Shown piece by piece: positions 42,466 to 53,378 of a stretch of DNA of 64,000 nt (within the stretch, counting starts at the first letter, position 1; each line of letters opens with the position of its first letter). The notes under the pieces are model-generated. The model saw nothing but the letters and a program-made list of their open reading frames with translations. It was not told where the DNA came from and searched no databases. Source of the stretch: Phialophora verrucosa (Eukaryota; Ascomycota; Eurotiomycetes; Chaetothyriales; Herpotrichiellaceae); contig MSED01000013.1 in NCBI GenBank assembly GCA_002099365.1, positions 1,054,001 to 1,118,000 on the forward strand, given 5' to 3'. Made by a program: the position numbers and the translations under genes.

Positions 42466-42632
42466 TGTGACTGTGAAGGTTACCCCTGGGTGTAAGGACG
42501 CCGCCAAGGCGTCACAGGCAGTGTACGCGTTCGGGACCCGCTGGTAATATTACCATAAGTATTGGCAACTATATAGTCAGGCGTCCCCCCGACCCCCCTT
42601 TAAATCTATCATGTCCTCCGAATTGAGTCACA
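42466..42632 (-). repeat. MITE-like inverted-repeat element, copy B (167 bp)
   Basis: Second copy of the element at 34916-35083, in the opposite orientation. It has the same TGTGACT...AGTCACA ends and almost the same length (167 against 168 bp). The centre contains TGGTAATATTACCA, a perfect palindrome in this copy. An imperfect direct repeat of about 22 bp (TCATCAC...CGAGAAGCGTT) flanks or overlaps both sides (about 42443-42465 and 42648-42670) and may be an outer part of the element. Confidence 0.7.
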
Positions 42633-43308
42633 GATGCCGTCCTAATGTCATCACCTACCGAGAAGCGTTGAGTGTTGAAAAGGCACGCAGGCCTCCGACG
42701 ATCGTTTGGATATCTTTGAGGATGGTACGGACTACGGACTACGGAGTATATCATCTCATCATCTGTTACGGATCGATATCGGAAAGCCTCTCCCTCACAC
42801 CATATGATGCAGGCCTCAAGCACACGTAGAGACAAATCTGCAGCCAGCCCACGTGGGACTCATCCATCACCTTCTCCCACACCCGCGCCTGTTTCTGTCG
42901 TCGACGACTCACTTTCCTTCTCGATGTCGCACTACACTCAGCCTTAATCTTGCCCTACTGCTTCATGCGCGGCAGCTAAAATTGGCTTGCTGCGAAAGAC
43001 CTCCCTTGATATCTATAATACTTCCTTTAGCATATCGACCTGATTTCCGGAGTACGGACTATATGAATCCTTGTTATCCCCTAATATATATTTCTAATTA
43101 CTTCTCTCTGCGTAGGCTCGGTGGGACCGGAGTTTGCACAACCCCTTACCCCCGCGTTGTACCCCACCGAGCTTCCTTGTTACCGTTTAGAGAACAGTGT
43201 TAACAGCGCCGAAATGTAGACTTTCACACCGTCCCCTTGCTTGTCGAAGCATCATCGCCTTAAGAGCAAGGTACCTGTAACTTATACTCTGGGAGAGCGC
43301 TGCGCAAC
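42633..43308. promoter_or_regulatory. AT-rich upstream region of the Zn2Cys6 gene
   Basis: Non-coding sequence between repeat copy B and the regulator start. It is visibly richer in A and T than its surroundings (for example around 43010-43110) and contains a CCCACGTGGG palindrome at about 42848-42857. It should include the promoter and leader of the regulator. Confidence 0.5.
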
Positions 43309-45993
43309 ATGGCGACGAACGATTCGGACCGCGAACAATCAGGGCAACGCTGTGGGCGCCCCGGGCCCAAACGGCAACGGATAGCTTTGGCGTGTAACTC
43401 GTGCCGCACACGGAAATCCAGAGTATTATCATATCGACAACAGCCCCCGAGTCAGACTGAGCATCTGACACTTGGGATAGTGTTCTGGCGACTGGCCATG
43501 TTCCTCTTGCGCCAACCTGGCACTCTCCTGCGACTACGAGTCCTCTGCTCACCTTGAGGCTGCTGGATTTGCAAAGGAGTCGGTCGTCCCCGTCACTCGC
43601 TGCGTTGCTATTTTGATGGCTAACGCTGCACCCAGTCAGCTCACTAGCTGGATGCGACGTCTTGAATCACTGGAGGGTCAGATGCAGGAGCAGAAGCAGC
43701 AGCAGAGGCGGAGCAGGCAAAGATCGGAATCTGCCAGAGCAGACCTCCATACACCGACCATTCGCTTGAGCAGCTCTGAGCAGACAGCAACGGAAAGCCC
43801 GGCCCAGACAATAACAGCCGTGCCTGCGGATCACCCGGACTCCATCGCTCGACAGAGGTTGCCGGCAAGGAGAGACCTGACCCGTCCAGCCAATGCGCCG
43901 AATTTGGTGGACGGAATCGCCGTCACTGTGACCGAGGGCAACGCTTCTGCTTTCTTTGGTAGGGATATCCTAAGTCTCATCACCATTTCTACAGTATCAA
44001 CCAGCCATCGGCTGACCCATTGTATCAGGCCCTACCTCGAATACGGCCTTTCTGCAGCAGATCAAACGCGTGATGCGCCGAGCAAACATGGAGTTTTCCG
44101 GTTTTCATGATTCTCTGCCCGAGGATCTAGTCAACGTGACCATGAGAGCCACCGAACTCGACCAGTACGAAGCACTAATGCCTGACGATCAATTGACCTT
44201 GCCTCCACAAAAAGAGCTGGAAATTCTGATCGAGCAGTACTTTGTACAAGTGGCTCCGTTCTACCCTTACGTGGACGAATCGACCTTCCTGCAGACTTAC
44301 CGCCAGGCGAAGACGTCCGGCTTTGTCGGCGTCCGCCGAACGTGGCTTGCGCTTCTGAATATAGTGCTCGCAATGTCGGTGAAAACCGCCATCAACCCTT
44401 CCACATCTTCACGGAGCCGTGATCGGGAGGCAACCATCTTTTACCAAAGATCCCGCATGCTCTGCGGGGAAGACTTGTTCAAAGGCACCAGCTTGGAAAC
44501 CGGTATCATGTCCCCCTTTCCCCGCCAACTTCGTGCCATGGACCCTGACCATCAGACAGCTCAGACTTTGTTACTCATGGCCTTTTACCTCCAAAGCACG
44601 CAGGACTCTATGCAGGCGTGGTCGATGCACGGGTTAGCCGTGAAATCTGCAGTCTCACTGGGATTTCACATCAGCACAGCTTTTAGCGACTGTTCAGATC
44701 TGGAGAAGGAATTACGCAGCCGAGTATGGTGCGGCTGCATTGTTCTTGACAGGTATCTGACTATCTCCTGGACGGTTGCATACGACTCTAAACTCTCCAG
44801 GACCCTCGGCATGTCCCTGGGACGCCCTTGGATGATACCAGGGTCCTATGTGAAGACTCGAAACGTCCGGATCCGCGACACAGAGCGTGGATATCCCGAG
44901 CACGCTTCGAACCAGTTCAAAGAAGCAAGCCTACACCATCTGCGAGCTACTCTGTGAGTAACCCTACCAAGTTCGGTTTCATGCTGAAACTGATTAGCCG
45001 CGCAAAGCTCCCTATACGACGTCACGGCCGAAATCGTTGCCTCGCTCTACGACGACAATCTCGGTAGCGAACAGCTGGACGCGCCAAAAAAGATCCTTCC
45101 GAAGGTAGCCTCCATTACGGAGGGCTTGGAAGACTGGTGGAGCTCCGTACATCCGTCAATACAGTGGCGGACTTCCCAGATTAACGCCATTTATCTCGAA
45201 GCGCCGAGCACGATCTTGGGCTTCCGAAATATGTTGAAGATGGACTTCCTTAACTGTCAACTCTTGCTCTATCGCCCCGTCATCCTTCGGGCTTTCCGAC
45301 AAGCACCGGTCTCCTCGGAAGATCAACAACATGCAACTTCTCCGAGGGTGGTTATGACCTACGTTCGAAAATACGTCGACTGTGCCCGTCTGATCATCCT
45401 GATGGTTCATGATGTGGTGGCGCTTGGGAATGAGAAAAGAGATCAGCTGGGAACTCCGTGGTTTGCTCTTTACTACAGTGAGTCCGCTAATATACCAGTG
45501 ATATCCACGCTTGAGAGACTGACTCTTCGACGCCTTCCACGCTGCTCTGGCCCTTTTTGCAGCGTTCATGATGCTTCCGCATCTGCTGTCTGACCCTCGC
45601 GAGGCATATCTCAATCTTTTTGCGAAGGCGATTTCTGCACTCGAGTACCTCGATCCGACCAACACCGCGGCGGAAGCATGCGCCCACTACCTCCGCTATC
45701 TGTTATCCAAGATGAAACAAGCTGGTAAACAACCCCCTTTCGAATGCTCTTCAAAGTCAGCTTGCTAACAAAGCATAATTTGCTCGACAGGTTGGATGCA
45801 AATGCCATCGCAAAGCGAGCATTTTGGGCCCATGCGCCACCTCGGCGTCAATGCCAGCAGCACCAATGAGGCCATGGGCCATGATCTGACGTCTTTGGAG
45901 GGGAACATGGAAACGATGCCCTGGAACTTGGACCCTGACCTTATGGGGTTGGAGGACCTTAATGTCGCGCAATTCTTCAATCCCCAGATTTGA
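43309..45993 (+). CDS. Zn2Cys6 transcription factor of the oxidative cluster
   Basis: Exon 1 (43309-43422) ends KRQRIALACNSCRTRKSR; a 58-bp intron joins it to CSGDWPCSSCANLALSC at 43481. Together these form an intact six-cysteine cluster (C-x2-C-x6-C-x5-C-x2-C-x6-C). A linker with glutamine-rich coiled coil follows, then an intron around 43959-44028 leading to GPTSNTAFLQQIKRVMRR. The regulatory domain has IEQYFVQVAPFYPYVDESTF, MHGLAVKSAVSLGFH, and after an intron LGMSLGRPWMIPGSY. Beyond this the frame shifts at about 44850-44885 (see findings) and resumes as SVDIPST...ICELL. Later exons read VTAEIVASLYDDNLGSEQ, DWWSSVHPSIQW, MDFLNCQLLLYRPVILR and an end at FFNPQI. It is probably the regulator of the neighbouring transporter and P450. 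Confidence 0.85.
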
Positions 45994-46338
45994 TCCGTCC
46001 TCTCCCATTTGATAGTGGGTTCAATCAGCCCGAGGGATGCGAGGATATGTAGCCCCTGCAACAGCAATCTGCAAGACCTTCTCCACCATCTCAATAGGCC
46101 TAGATTGAGCTGGTGCACGCTTTGCCATGGCCTGATTGGGAAATTCTAGCAAGGCGTCCATTCTTGCAAAAATTTAGGGACTTCCGGCCTCGGGCGATCA
46201 AACATGTGCATGATGCCTTCGAGCTATGTATTTCCCTTCTTCCAACAGGCGACCTCAAGAATCTCATGCTACGTGGGTTGCACGCATTCGACTCGGCGAG
46301 CACAGCGCTTTAACAAGCTGTACATTATTGAGCCGACC
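45994..46338. other. Convergent intergenic region
   Basis: About 345 bp between the 3' ends of the regulator and the transporter. Both 3' untranslated regions should lie here. No other feature is seen. Confidence 0.6.
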
Positions 46339-48088
46339 TTACCCAAACCTTTCGACAGGACCTGACCAGTGACGGACTTTTGCGCCATAGATATGTGTCA
46401 AGGCGAGGAGCACGAAAGCCGCAAACGAGATGACGGCCTGGAGACCGAAGGATACGTCAAATCCCTGCTTGAGACCCCACGCCAGCTGGAAGTAGCCTAT
46501 CGAGAAGCCAGCGATGGCGCGTCCACAGTTGATCAGGGCCGATACTTCGCCGGACGCATCCGGGTAGCAGTCGAGCAAATAGGCGTAGATGGCCACAGAT
46601 ACCAGCATAAACCCTGTCGTATGCATGCCCCACCCAAAAATGATTCCAACATAGTGAAGGCGATGTTGAAGGGTCTGGCCGGTCAGAATGAGCCCCTGGA
46701 ATATCAGGGCAGCACCAATGTAGGTGGTCCACATCCTCACTTCGGGGACAAATATGCCGTGACAGCGACGAGTGTACACTGCGACAACGTAATCATTCAG
46801 GAAGTGACCCATCGCTTCCCCGAGGAAGACGGACACCACCGGGGTGAAGTAGATATAGCCAATGGTCATCGGTCCCAACCCGTATCCGCCCGCTTGGGGA
46901 GGCGACTGGAGCAGAATCGCCGAGCTGAGGTTCACACCGATGGCCCACATCACGATGATGCTGTAGATAACCACCGTGGAGAAGACAAGGGGCTTGATGA
47001 GCGTGGCAAAGAGCCTGGCGTAGGAATGGGTAATCGCGGGAAAGTAGCCGGCATGGTTTCGGAGCTGCCAGATGCCGGTAACGCGCGAGAGTCGTTGTAT
47101 CTGACCGGTCCCGCGCTCAGGTTGTCGCGGAGGCGGGACCCTGCGATTGTAGTAGGCCTCGTCGCCGAAGACCAGAATGAAGACCGCCAGGAATGCTGCC
47201 CACGCAAACACGAGCCAGAAGACCGGGCGCCATTCTCCGAGGCGGGGAATTATGAAATTTCCCAATAGAGGAGTAAGGTAGGGCGAGCAGATGAAGATTG
47301 AGAACCAGATGCCGATTTTGCGGGCCTGCTCGTGAAAGAAGAACATGTCCTCGATAAGCACCAACCCAATGACCTGGCCAAGGGGCTGAAAGCAGCATTG
47401 GAGAGCCCGCATTCCATAAAAGGTCGGGAAGTCGTGCGAGAGAGCCGCGCCGAGCGTGAAGAGCATCCCAAGGATCGTGCCCCAAAAGAGGAGCGGGATT
47501 CTCCCCCAACTATTGAGCAAAGGCATCCAGAGGACGGAGCCGAGAGCGAGCATGGCCACGGCAAGGTTATTGGCGTAGTTGACGACGACGGACGACATGT
47601 GCCACTCTTCACCCTGGGGCCCGATGGTCGGAATTCCGGCCGAGACACCAAAATCTCCCGCGAAGGACCCAAAAGCGACACAGAGCAGGATCATGTGCTT
47701 CTTGGAGTAGCTCCAGTTCAACGGATCCTTGGGATCGTCGGACGGCTGGGGGATCAGGATGGTCTAACGTCGAGGTCAGCGCGACTTTCACACGGGATAC
47801 AGACATGGAAAATCCAACTCACTCGCCCGTCGGTGGCCAGCTTGAGTCCACTGGTGTCGGGCCTTTTACCCACTTCTTCACCGGCGTCGGGTTCCAAGAC
47901 CAAAAGAACCTCTCCGTTCCCGCGTTCAACCTGGGACGAACCTGTCAGCATCGAACTCGATGGAGACGTGACGCTGGACGTGGAAGCCGCAGCTGGGTAG
48001 GATCACCTGCCTCGAGTTGGTCCATGGCTTCGGTCTCCACCGGTCCCTGCCACTCTTCGTGAGAGGCGATCACTTTCTCAGGAGCCAT
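46339..48088 (-). CDS. MFS transporter, DHA1-type drug/metabolite exporter
   Basis: Three exons (48088-48007, 47941-47823, 47763-46339) give about 541 residues. The N-terminal ~100 residues are acidic and cytosolic; exon 3 begins with PQPSDDPKDPLNWSYSKKH, the D-P-x-N-W-x-x-x-K-K motif in front of helix 1 that marks fungal DHA1 MFS proteins. About twelve hydrophobic helices follow; the loop between helices 2 and 3 reads NSWGRIPLLFWGT (motif A degenerate). The C-terminus is short. It sits between the cluster regulator and a P450, so export of a pathway product or uptake of a substrate is likely. The start was chosen because the joined exon 1 is open and leads directly into the acidic domain. 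Confidence 0.92.
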
Positions 48089-48639
48089 GGGTCTTCTTCT
48101 GGGTTCTGCACTTTGTGGACCTTACAGTCCATAGTCGACTCAATTGCACCCTGGAGGCAGACTAAGCCAGCTTTTGACCTCGGGGGAACCGTGGGGAGGC
48201 GAGGCCGTCCCACTGGGATGGTGAAGTTCCGCTCGGGGAGGCTCCGGGGCCCCAGACCGGATCCAGGCTTGGGACAGACCCGTCTTGGTGTACCACATGA
48301 GAAGATCGACCGCCCTCGGGCCCTCAGAGGTGGCTGGTCAACTCGTTGGGCGGACCCGGTCCGTTACAGTTGGCGGACGGCTTCTCAGCGGTGGGACTTT
48401 TGCTAGGTGAAAGATGAGTTTCCAGAAAGAGTGGTCCTCATACACGTGGTACGACATGCGCAGGCACAGCCAACATGACGGGGCTGTGAGCACGAAGATC
48501 TGGACCATGGTCCGGTGGAAAAGCTCTACTGCTTTGGGTCAAGGAATCGGTGGACATGGTACGGCCCAAAGTCTTACTTGTAATCGTTATACGACATCAA
48601 ACACAGACTCGGTCCACCGCGCTGGATTCTATTCGCTTC
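48089..48639. promoter_or_regulatory. Upstream region of the MFS gene with two palindromes
   Basis: Between the transporter start and the P450 stop. It contains CGGACCCGGTCCG (48351-48363, a perfect palindrome around one base, with CGG/CCG ends seven bases apart) and GGACCATGGTCC (48502-48513, perfect). CGG-Nx-CCG half sites are the usual targets of Zn2Cys6 dimers, so these are candidate operators for the regulator at 43309. No experiment supports this. Confidence 0.5.
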
Positions 48640-50582
48640 TTAGCTGCGTGCACGCGGCCTGAAAACACAGGGAAGGCTGTGAGGCTTCTTAAACCACAGA
48701 GTTGTTGTGGTCATCTCGAAGTTGACATCCAACAGCTCAATGTCGAAATGTCGAATCAGCTCCACCAGTGCCTTGTTCATTTCTAGCATGCTGATGTGTC
48801 TCCCCGAGCATATTCTGGAACCTTGACCGAACTGTGGAAGAAGTAGGGTTGTTCAATAAACCGTACATGCAGCTAGGAGCTTGGGAAACAAGGGTTCTTC
48901 AGTGGCTTACTTGTAGCATGTAGCGACTCATCGTCTTCTCATCCTTCTCAAGCCATCTGTCCGGACGGAATTTGTCGGCGTCTTCCCCGAAGATTTCTCG
49001 ATTCCGGTGTAACACGTACGGATTCATACCAACGCTGGTCTAATCGTTGTCAGGTTTAGCATATCAAGTCATGGGCAGAAAGGTCCAGGGGCGTGGGCTG
49101 GTCAATTGACGTACTCCTGCGGGCAAGAACTTTCCTGCGATGGTGCAGCCACCTTTCGGTACGTGTCGGGGCAGGACGAAGGACACGGACGGATGAACGC
49201 GCATCGCTTCTTTGAGCACGGCTTGAAGGTAAGGCAGAGGCTGTGTTTCACGCAGTTTGGCCGGGCTCGAGAGCTTGTTCTGCGTGATAGCATCGTCGAT
49301 CTCATTCTTTAGTCGAGCATACGCTTGGGGATTCTTGAGCAGATGGTACAGGGCGCTGGTCAGGGCTATACCCGTGGTATCCGAGCCACCTCCACTGTGA
49401 TCAAGAACAGGGACATCAGTTAGAGCCACCCCCCGGGTCCGGCGATCTACTTTGGTGGTCAGTACTCACATGGTCATCGCACAATTGGTAAAGACATCCT
49501 TCATGGTGAAGTCTTGGGGGTTTTTCTCGTGGGCCTTGAGGAATCGAGACAGCAAATCTCGTCGATCCGTGGATCGGCCTTGTCGAGCCTCGACTTCACG
49601 AACGGCCATCTAACGAGTATTATCAGTCATCTTGATCGCACCGGGCAGTGGATGGGACGTGGATTTACGCTTCTGATGGCCCCGGCGGGCGGTGTCAAGA
49701 ACCTGGTGACCATCGGATTGCCTAAGAGCAGCCAATGATAAGGGAACAATGCTTGACCGATCAAAGATGTGTATTCAACCAGCCCGTCAATGGTCTTGAT
49801 ATACTGGTCGACATCTTCGGCGCGCTCCATGAACCCAAAGCGGCTCGAGAAAGTCAACTCCCCGATCACGTCAAAGGCGTACCACTGGAACCATTGAGCC
49901 ATGTTCATTGGAGTGGAGTTGGCGCCGATCTCGCGGATCCTGGATATGAAATAGTCCACCGAATTGTCGACGTACGGTTCCAACTCGACTATCGAGGTCA
50001 TGGAAAATGCCGCGGCGGTATACCGGGCCATTTTGTGGTGCTGCACGTTCGAGAGGGCTGAGAACTGGTGGACGCCGTACATGTCCGGGTAGCCGAACAG
50101 GCAATAGAAATCGGTCTAGACCCAGTTTTTCCTTGTTATGGACAGGTCCTTTTGATCGTGGATCAAGGATATGCGGACTCGAGGAGGAACGTACCTTAGG
50201 AAAGTTGCTACTGATACTGTACAACAGCTCGACGGCCTTCGGATCGTTCGTGATGACTTCTTCGGGTCCAATTCGCTCCAGTGGCCCTGACGAGCGAGAG
50301 CTCAGAATCCAACACGCTGAAGCGGCGAGAAAATCACCTACCATATGCCGCATGTAGTTCTAGTTCCCTCTTCTCCACATCCCCGGCGTATACCTCTTTG
50401 ATCCTCCATGCTCTAGTAATCGAGGCCAACCACGGCCCTGGAATCGAATACAAGCCCGACAAATAGCGCCTCTTGAGGGACCGAAGGACGAAAAGGCCAA
50501 GCAATAGAGCAGGTAAGTATCTCAGGACATCGAGGGATACGTGATTGAGGAGCTGCACGGGAGAGATTGTTTTCAACGGCAT
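48640..50582 (-). CDS. Cytochrome P450 (pisatin-demethylase-like class)
   Basis: About seven exons; the first three read 50582-50342, 50286-50195 and 50115 to about 49667. The start MPLKTISPVQLLNHVSLD precedes a membrane anchor (LRYLPALLLGLFVLRSL); ATGs further upstream lack conservation. YSIPGPWLASITRAWR is the hinge. GPLERIGPEEVITNDPKAV and MTSIVELEPYVDNSVDYF are typical of the pisatin-demethylase group. GGGSDTTGIAL is the I-helix, KEAMRVHPSVSFVLPR holds ExxR, FRPDRW is the PERF motif, and FGQGSRICSGRHISMLEM the heme loop with its cysteine. The last exon ends VFRPRARS near 48640. All catalytic motifs are intact. Upstream, across cassette copy D, lies a flavin oxidoreductase relic in the opposite direction. 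Confidence 0.92.
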
Positions 50583-50850
50583 GATCGCGTCTCCTGAACA
50601 CAACTGGAAACCAGTGAAGAGCGGAGCGTGGATCATGAAGTAGGTTTTCCCGGCTCGATTGATATAACTGCCCACAGTAGAGCGAGGAGCTCCTACGCCG
50701 TGCTGTACGTAGATGGAGAAGCGCTACGCGAGACGCGAGGCCGGGGAGAGTTTCGGATCGCCCCAGACTCCGCTATCTGCGTCCGGGGAATGGCCCGAGG
50801 GAGTCAAGGATGTGGGGGATGGTGCCATGGCTCCAGACTTTGTGAGAGCC
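50583..50850. promoter_or_regulatory. Proximal promoter of the cluster P450
   Basis: Non-coding interval between the P450 start and cassette copy D. The minus-strand frame remains open up to 50675 but gives no membrane anchor or conserved residues there. Confidence 0.5.
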
Positions 50851-51038
50851 ATGGTGTGTGGGAACATCTCACGATCGAGGAACGAACGCACTGGGCAATG
50901 AGATCTGCTTTGGAATACACCCCACCGGTGTTTTCGGGGTTTTTGGAAGAAATTCGTCGGCCGTGGCCACGTTCGGCCTTTTGACGCGGCCGAGTCGCTG
51001 ACGCTAAACGATATCGAGGCAAATTGGGGACCTGGATC
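50851..51038 (+). repeat. Two-block cassette, copy D (order Y-X)
   Basis: Block Y (about 50851-50952) and block X (about 50956-51038) match copy C at 36678-36860 but in swapped order and in the same orientation. Both retain CACGATCGAGGAACGAAC, ACACCCCACCGG and the TCGGCC-N9-GGCCGA inverted repeat. Copy D lies in the divergent interval between the cluster P450 and the decayed flavin oxidoreductase. Confidence 0.7.
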
Positions 51039-51447
51039 TACAAGCCCCCAGAGTGGCCACTAGGGGTACCAGAAAGTACCTCGTACTCTGTGAACTGCTG
51101 CTACTGCTCCATGTACTGCCTACCTCTGTGCTGTGCCCCCAACGTGCCGGTTGACACACTGATGACATGGTGACACGCTGACTCGGCCCCTGCCTATATG
51201 CGAAAAGGTTGTTCAATTGGGCCAAGAGAGGGAGAAGCATCCCCGAAAGGATAGGATCTGAGAAGTACAGATATCCTCTGAATCAGGGCGATATCTGATC
51301 TTTTCCCTCGCTAGTTTCTACCTGTCGCGTCACTCGGGAAACTCCTGAACGACACGCCTAGAGTCTTGGAGATTCTGCTTTCGCGATCCCTTCATTTGTT
51401 CCAAATTCCTGACTGTGACTTCGCAAGCTGTTGTCGGAAACTAGATT
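51039..51447. other. Non-coding interval before the flavin oxidoreductase relic
   Basis: Would have been the promoter of the relic gene. No recognisable motif was found. Confidence 0.45.
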
Positions 51448-51780
51448 TTGATGTTCTCAAAGCTGAAGCCTCAACGTGCTGCCATGGCGTCTCGACGCCG
51501 GACATCGACCATGGTAACACGTCCTCCTGTGCTAGTTGTTGGTGGAGCATTTGCGGGCGTCTCAACTGTGCAGAATATTCTGGGAACTCTGAGTGGAAAG
51601 GGATGCCTACCGAGTCCATTTCCCGTGCGGGAGGCGAAGACCTTGCCAACGTTGTGGTCCATCATCACCATTCGCGATCAGAGAGATGGTATCTGACGGC
51701 GAAACCTGCTCCGCACACGAAATACTTGCCGAGGGATAAAGATCAATGCATGCCTCTTTGATTCTCCAGCCAAAAGATCG
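51448..51780 (+). pseudogene. N-terminal relic of a FAD-dependent (AIF/AMID-like) oxidoreductase
   Basis: The plus strand reads PPVLVVGGAFAGVSTVQNILGTLSG, a strand-turn-helix dinucleotide-binding start of the AIF/AMID-like FAD oxidoreductase group, although the usual GxGxxG reads GGAFAG, as in many fungal members. Further on, SIITIRDQRDG matches the second strand (ITxxDERDG in relatives). The frame then hits a stop, while the next frame continues plausibly as WYLTAKPAPHTKYLPRDKD, implying a frameshift near 51690. No downstream NAD-binding or C-terminal domain is found. The call as a relic is firm; the subfamily is less so. Confidence 0.65.
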
Positions 51781-53180
51781 TTCGACCTAATAGCTTCGTA
51801 TCGAGGGAAATGGAACATCGAATTTCCGCTTTTACTTCGGCGTTCTACGAAAAGTGGATGTAGCAGCTGATATTACCGTATGCACCACACACGGTAGAAA
51901 CGTGGTGGTAACCTGAATGAATAGGCATAGGCAGAGTGCAGCGGTATAGGTAACAGATAGGAGTACCTCAACTCTATGTCGATACAGAATCGTACGAGGA
52001 TGAGCGCGTTGTATTGGGATGACCATACACATTGTTTGAAACCTTCGACGTCTTTACTGGCCTTGGCAGTGCCGTGGGGCTTAACGACATTCGGGACCAC
52101 CTAGATGGGAAAATTAAGTGAATGATCCACCCTAAAGCAGGTAATAGTTGTACTTCGCCCTAGATCCCTTGTTACTCCGGCGTGTCCGCTTCATACCTCT
52201 CTCGCCTCGTACATACGCTAAAGACAACAAACGGAGCGATCACAATCAGGAATAGCAGCTATGAAGCAGAGTTCCGTGGGATAGAAGCTGATGAGCCGTA
52301 TTGAGTTAGCAGACATTGATGGCGTCGTCAAAGGAGCCACACAAAAACTGCACAAGAACCGGTAAGAAAATTATGCATTGTGCAGGTGTCGTTCCATCCT
52401 TGAAGATAGTATTTCACCTCGAATACTCGTACGGACGGTACCTGCATCCAGCAGCCCGAATATTGCCGAAGCCTCAGAGCAGATCAAATCAAACCGTCGG
52501 AAATGGTCCGTGCTAAGCAGAAGTTCCACTAAGCCTGTTTGAGCCAGGTCAAGTGCGGAGGCACGGAGGATAAGGGAGAGGCATGTGCGGGGGAAGCCCA
52601 CCTCTCCCACCGCCCAAACATGGGGGAGACACCTGCCACCAAACAGCCTGTTTCATGTGATTGCTGGCCCGAGTTCCGTTGCGCAGCGGGAAAAGAAGGT
52701 GCCATTCGTGAGGCTGGAAGAAGGCCGAGGAACCACAGGACACGTAAGAAGCACAGCTTCCTTTCAATTTCACTTCTCTCCCTCTCTTTCTCTCCATTCT
52801 TCACAGGTACCTTGACCATATCAGCGTGACTCTCCACTCCTCACTTTGCACGCAATCTGTTTATCGCTCAGCAGCGCCAGCCTCCCGTCAACAACGCGCT
52901 CGGTCTCCTCCCTTTCCACCGGAATTCGAGCGAAGTAAAACACTGCCGAAACCGCGTTCTAATTCACCTCACATCCTGTTGCAAACCAACGACGTCTACT
53001 ACCTGACGCCCACACCCGCACTACGAGTACGGAAAGAGTACTCGAGAGATCTCCATCCAATTTCCAACCTCCACACCGCTCGATCTCCATCACTAATCGC
53101 CTTCACCACTCACGCCTCACCAGCACTTCACCACAGCACAAGCCGTCTAGCCTCCCCTTCCATCCAAAACCAGTCTCAGA
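51781..53180. other. Intergenic region, 1.4 kb, with pyrimidine-rich leader
   Basis: No gene is recognised. A strong pyrimidine tract ending in CACAG lies at about 52777-52806 and resembles a 3' splice site, so the small gene at 53181 may have an intron in its 5' leader. Numerous short frames around 52530-52840 on both strands have no recognisable product. Confidence 0.5.
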
Positions 53181-53378
53181 ATGCAAACGCGAACCATCCT
53201 CGGAGCAGGTGCTTTGCTCGGTATCGGCGCGCTCGCCGTCACCCAACTGTCCATTCAATCTCAGGATCGCCAATACAAGAAGACACTCGCCTACATGCAC
53301 GACGGACGCGAGAAGATCCAGGAACGCATGAATGCCATGGCCAACACTGTGAGTGATAGCGTTAGTGGGAAGAAGTAA
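53181..53378 (+). CDS. Small conserved-looking protein, 65 aa, one N-terminal hydrophobic segment
   Basis: The frame reads MQTRTILGAGALLGIGALAV (hydrophobic, glycine-rich, residues ~6-21), then a charged helical part QSQDRQYKKTLAYMHDGREKIQERMNAM and ends SVSGKK. The layout of one short membrane helix and an amphipathic tail is common among small mitochondrial or ER proteins, but I recognise no family. A long pyrimidine-rich leader and a clean stop support expression. The protein is too short for firm statistics. Confidence 0.5.
   Translation: MQTRTILGAGALLGIGALAVTQLSIQSQDRQYKKTLAYMHDGREKIQERMNAMANTVSDSVSGKK

Noticed and set aside
46369..48000. Long plus-strand frames of 299 and 222 residues
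   Set aside because: Antisense to the MFS transporter, with composition produced by hydrophobic codons on the other strand.
34916..51038. Giant transposon (Starship-type) carrying the cluster
   Set aside because: No tyrosine-recombinase 'captain' gene (DUF3435) and no matching terminal repeats were seen; the short elements are too small and degenerate to serve as its ends.
35400..51800. Classical secondary-metabolite cluster
   Set aside because: No polyketide synthase, peptide synthetase, terpene synthase or prenyltransferase domain is readable on either strand, so a catabolic or modifying cluster is more likely.
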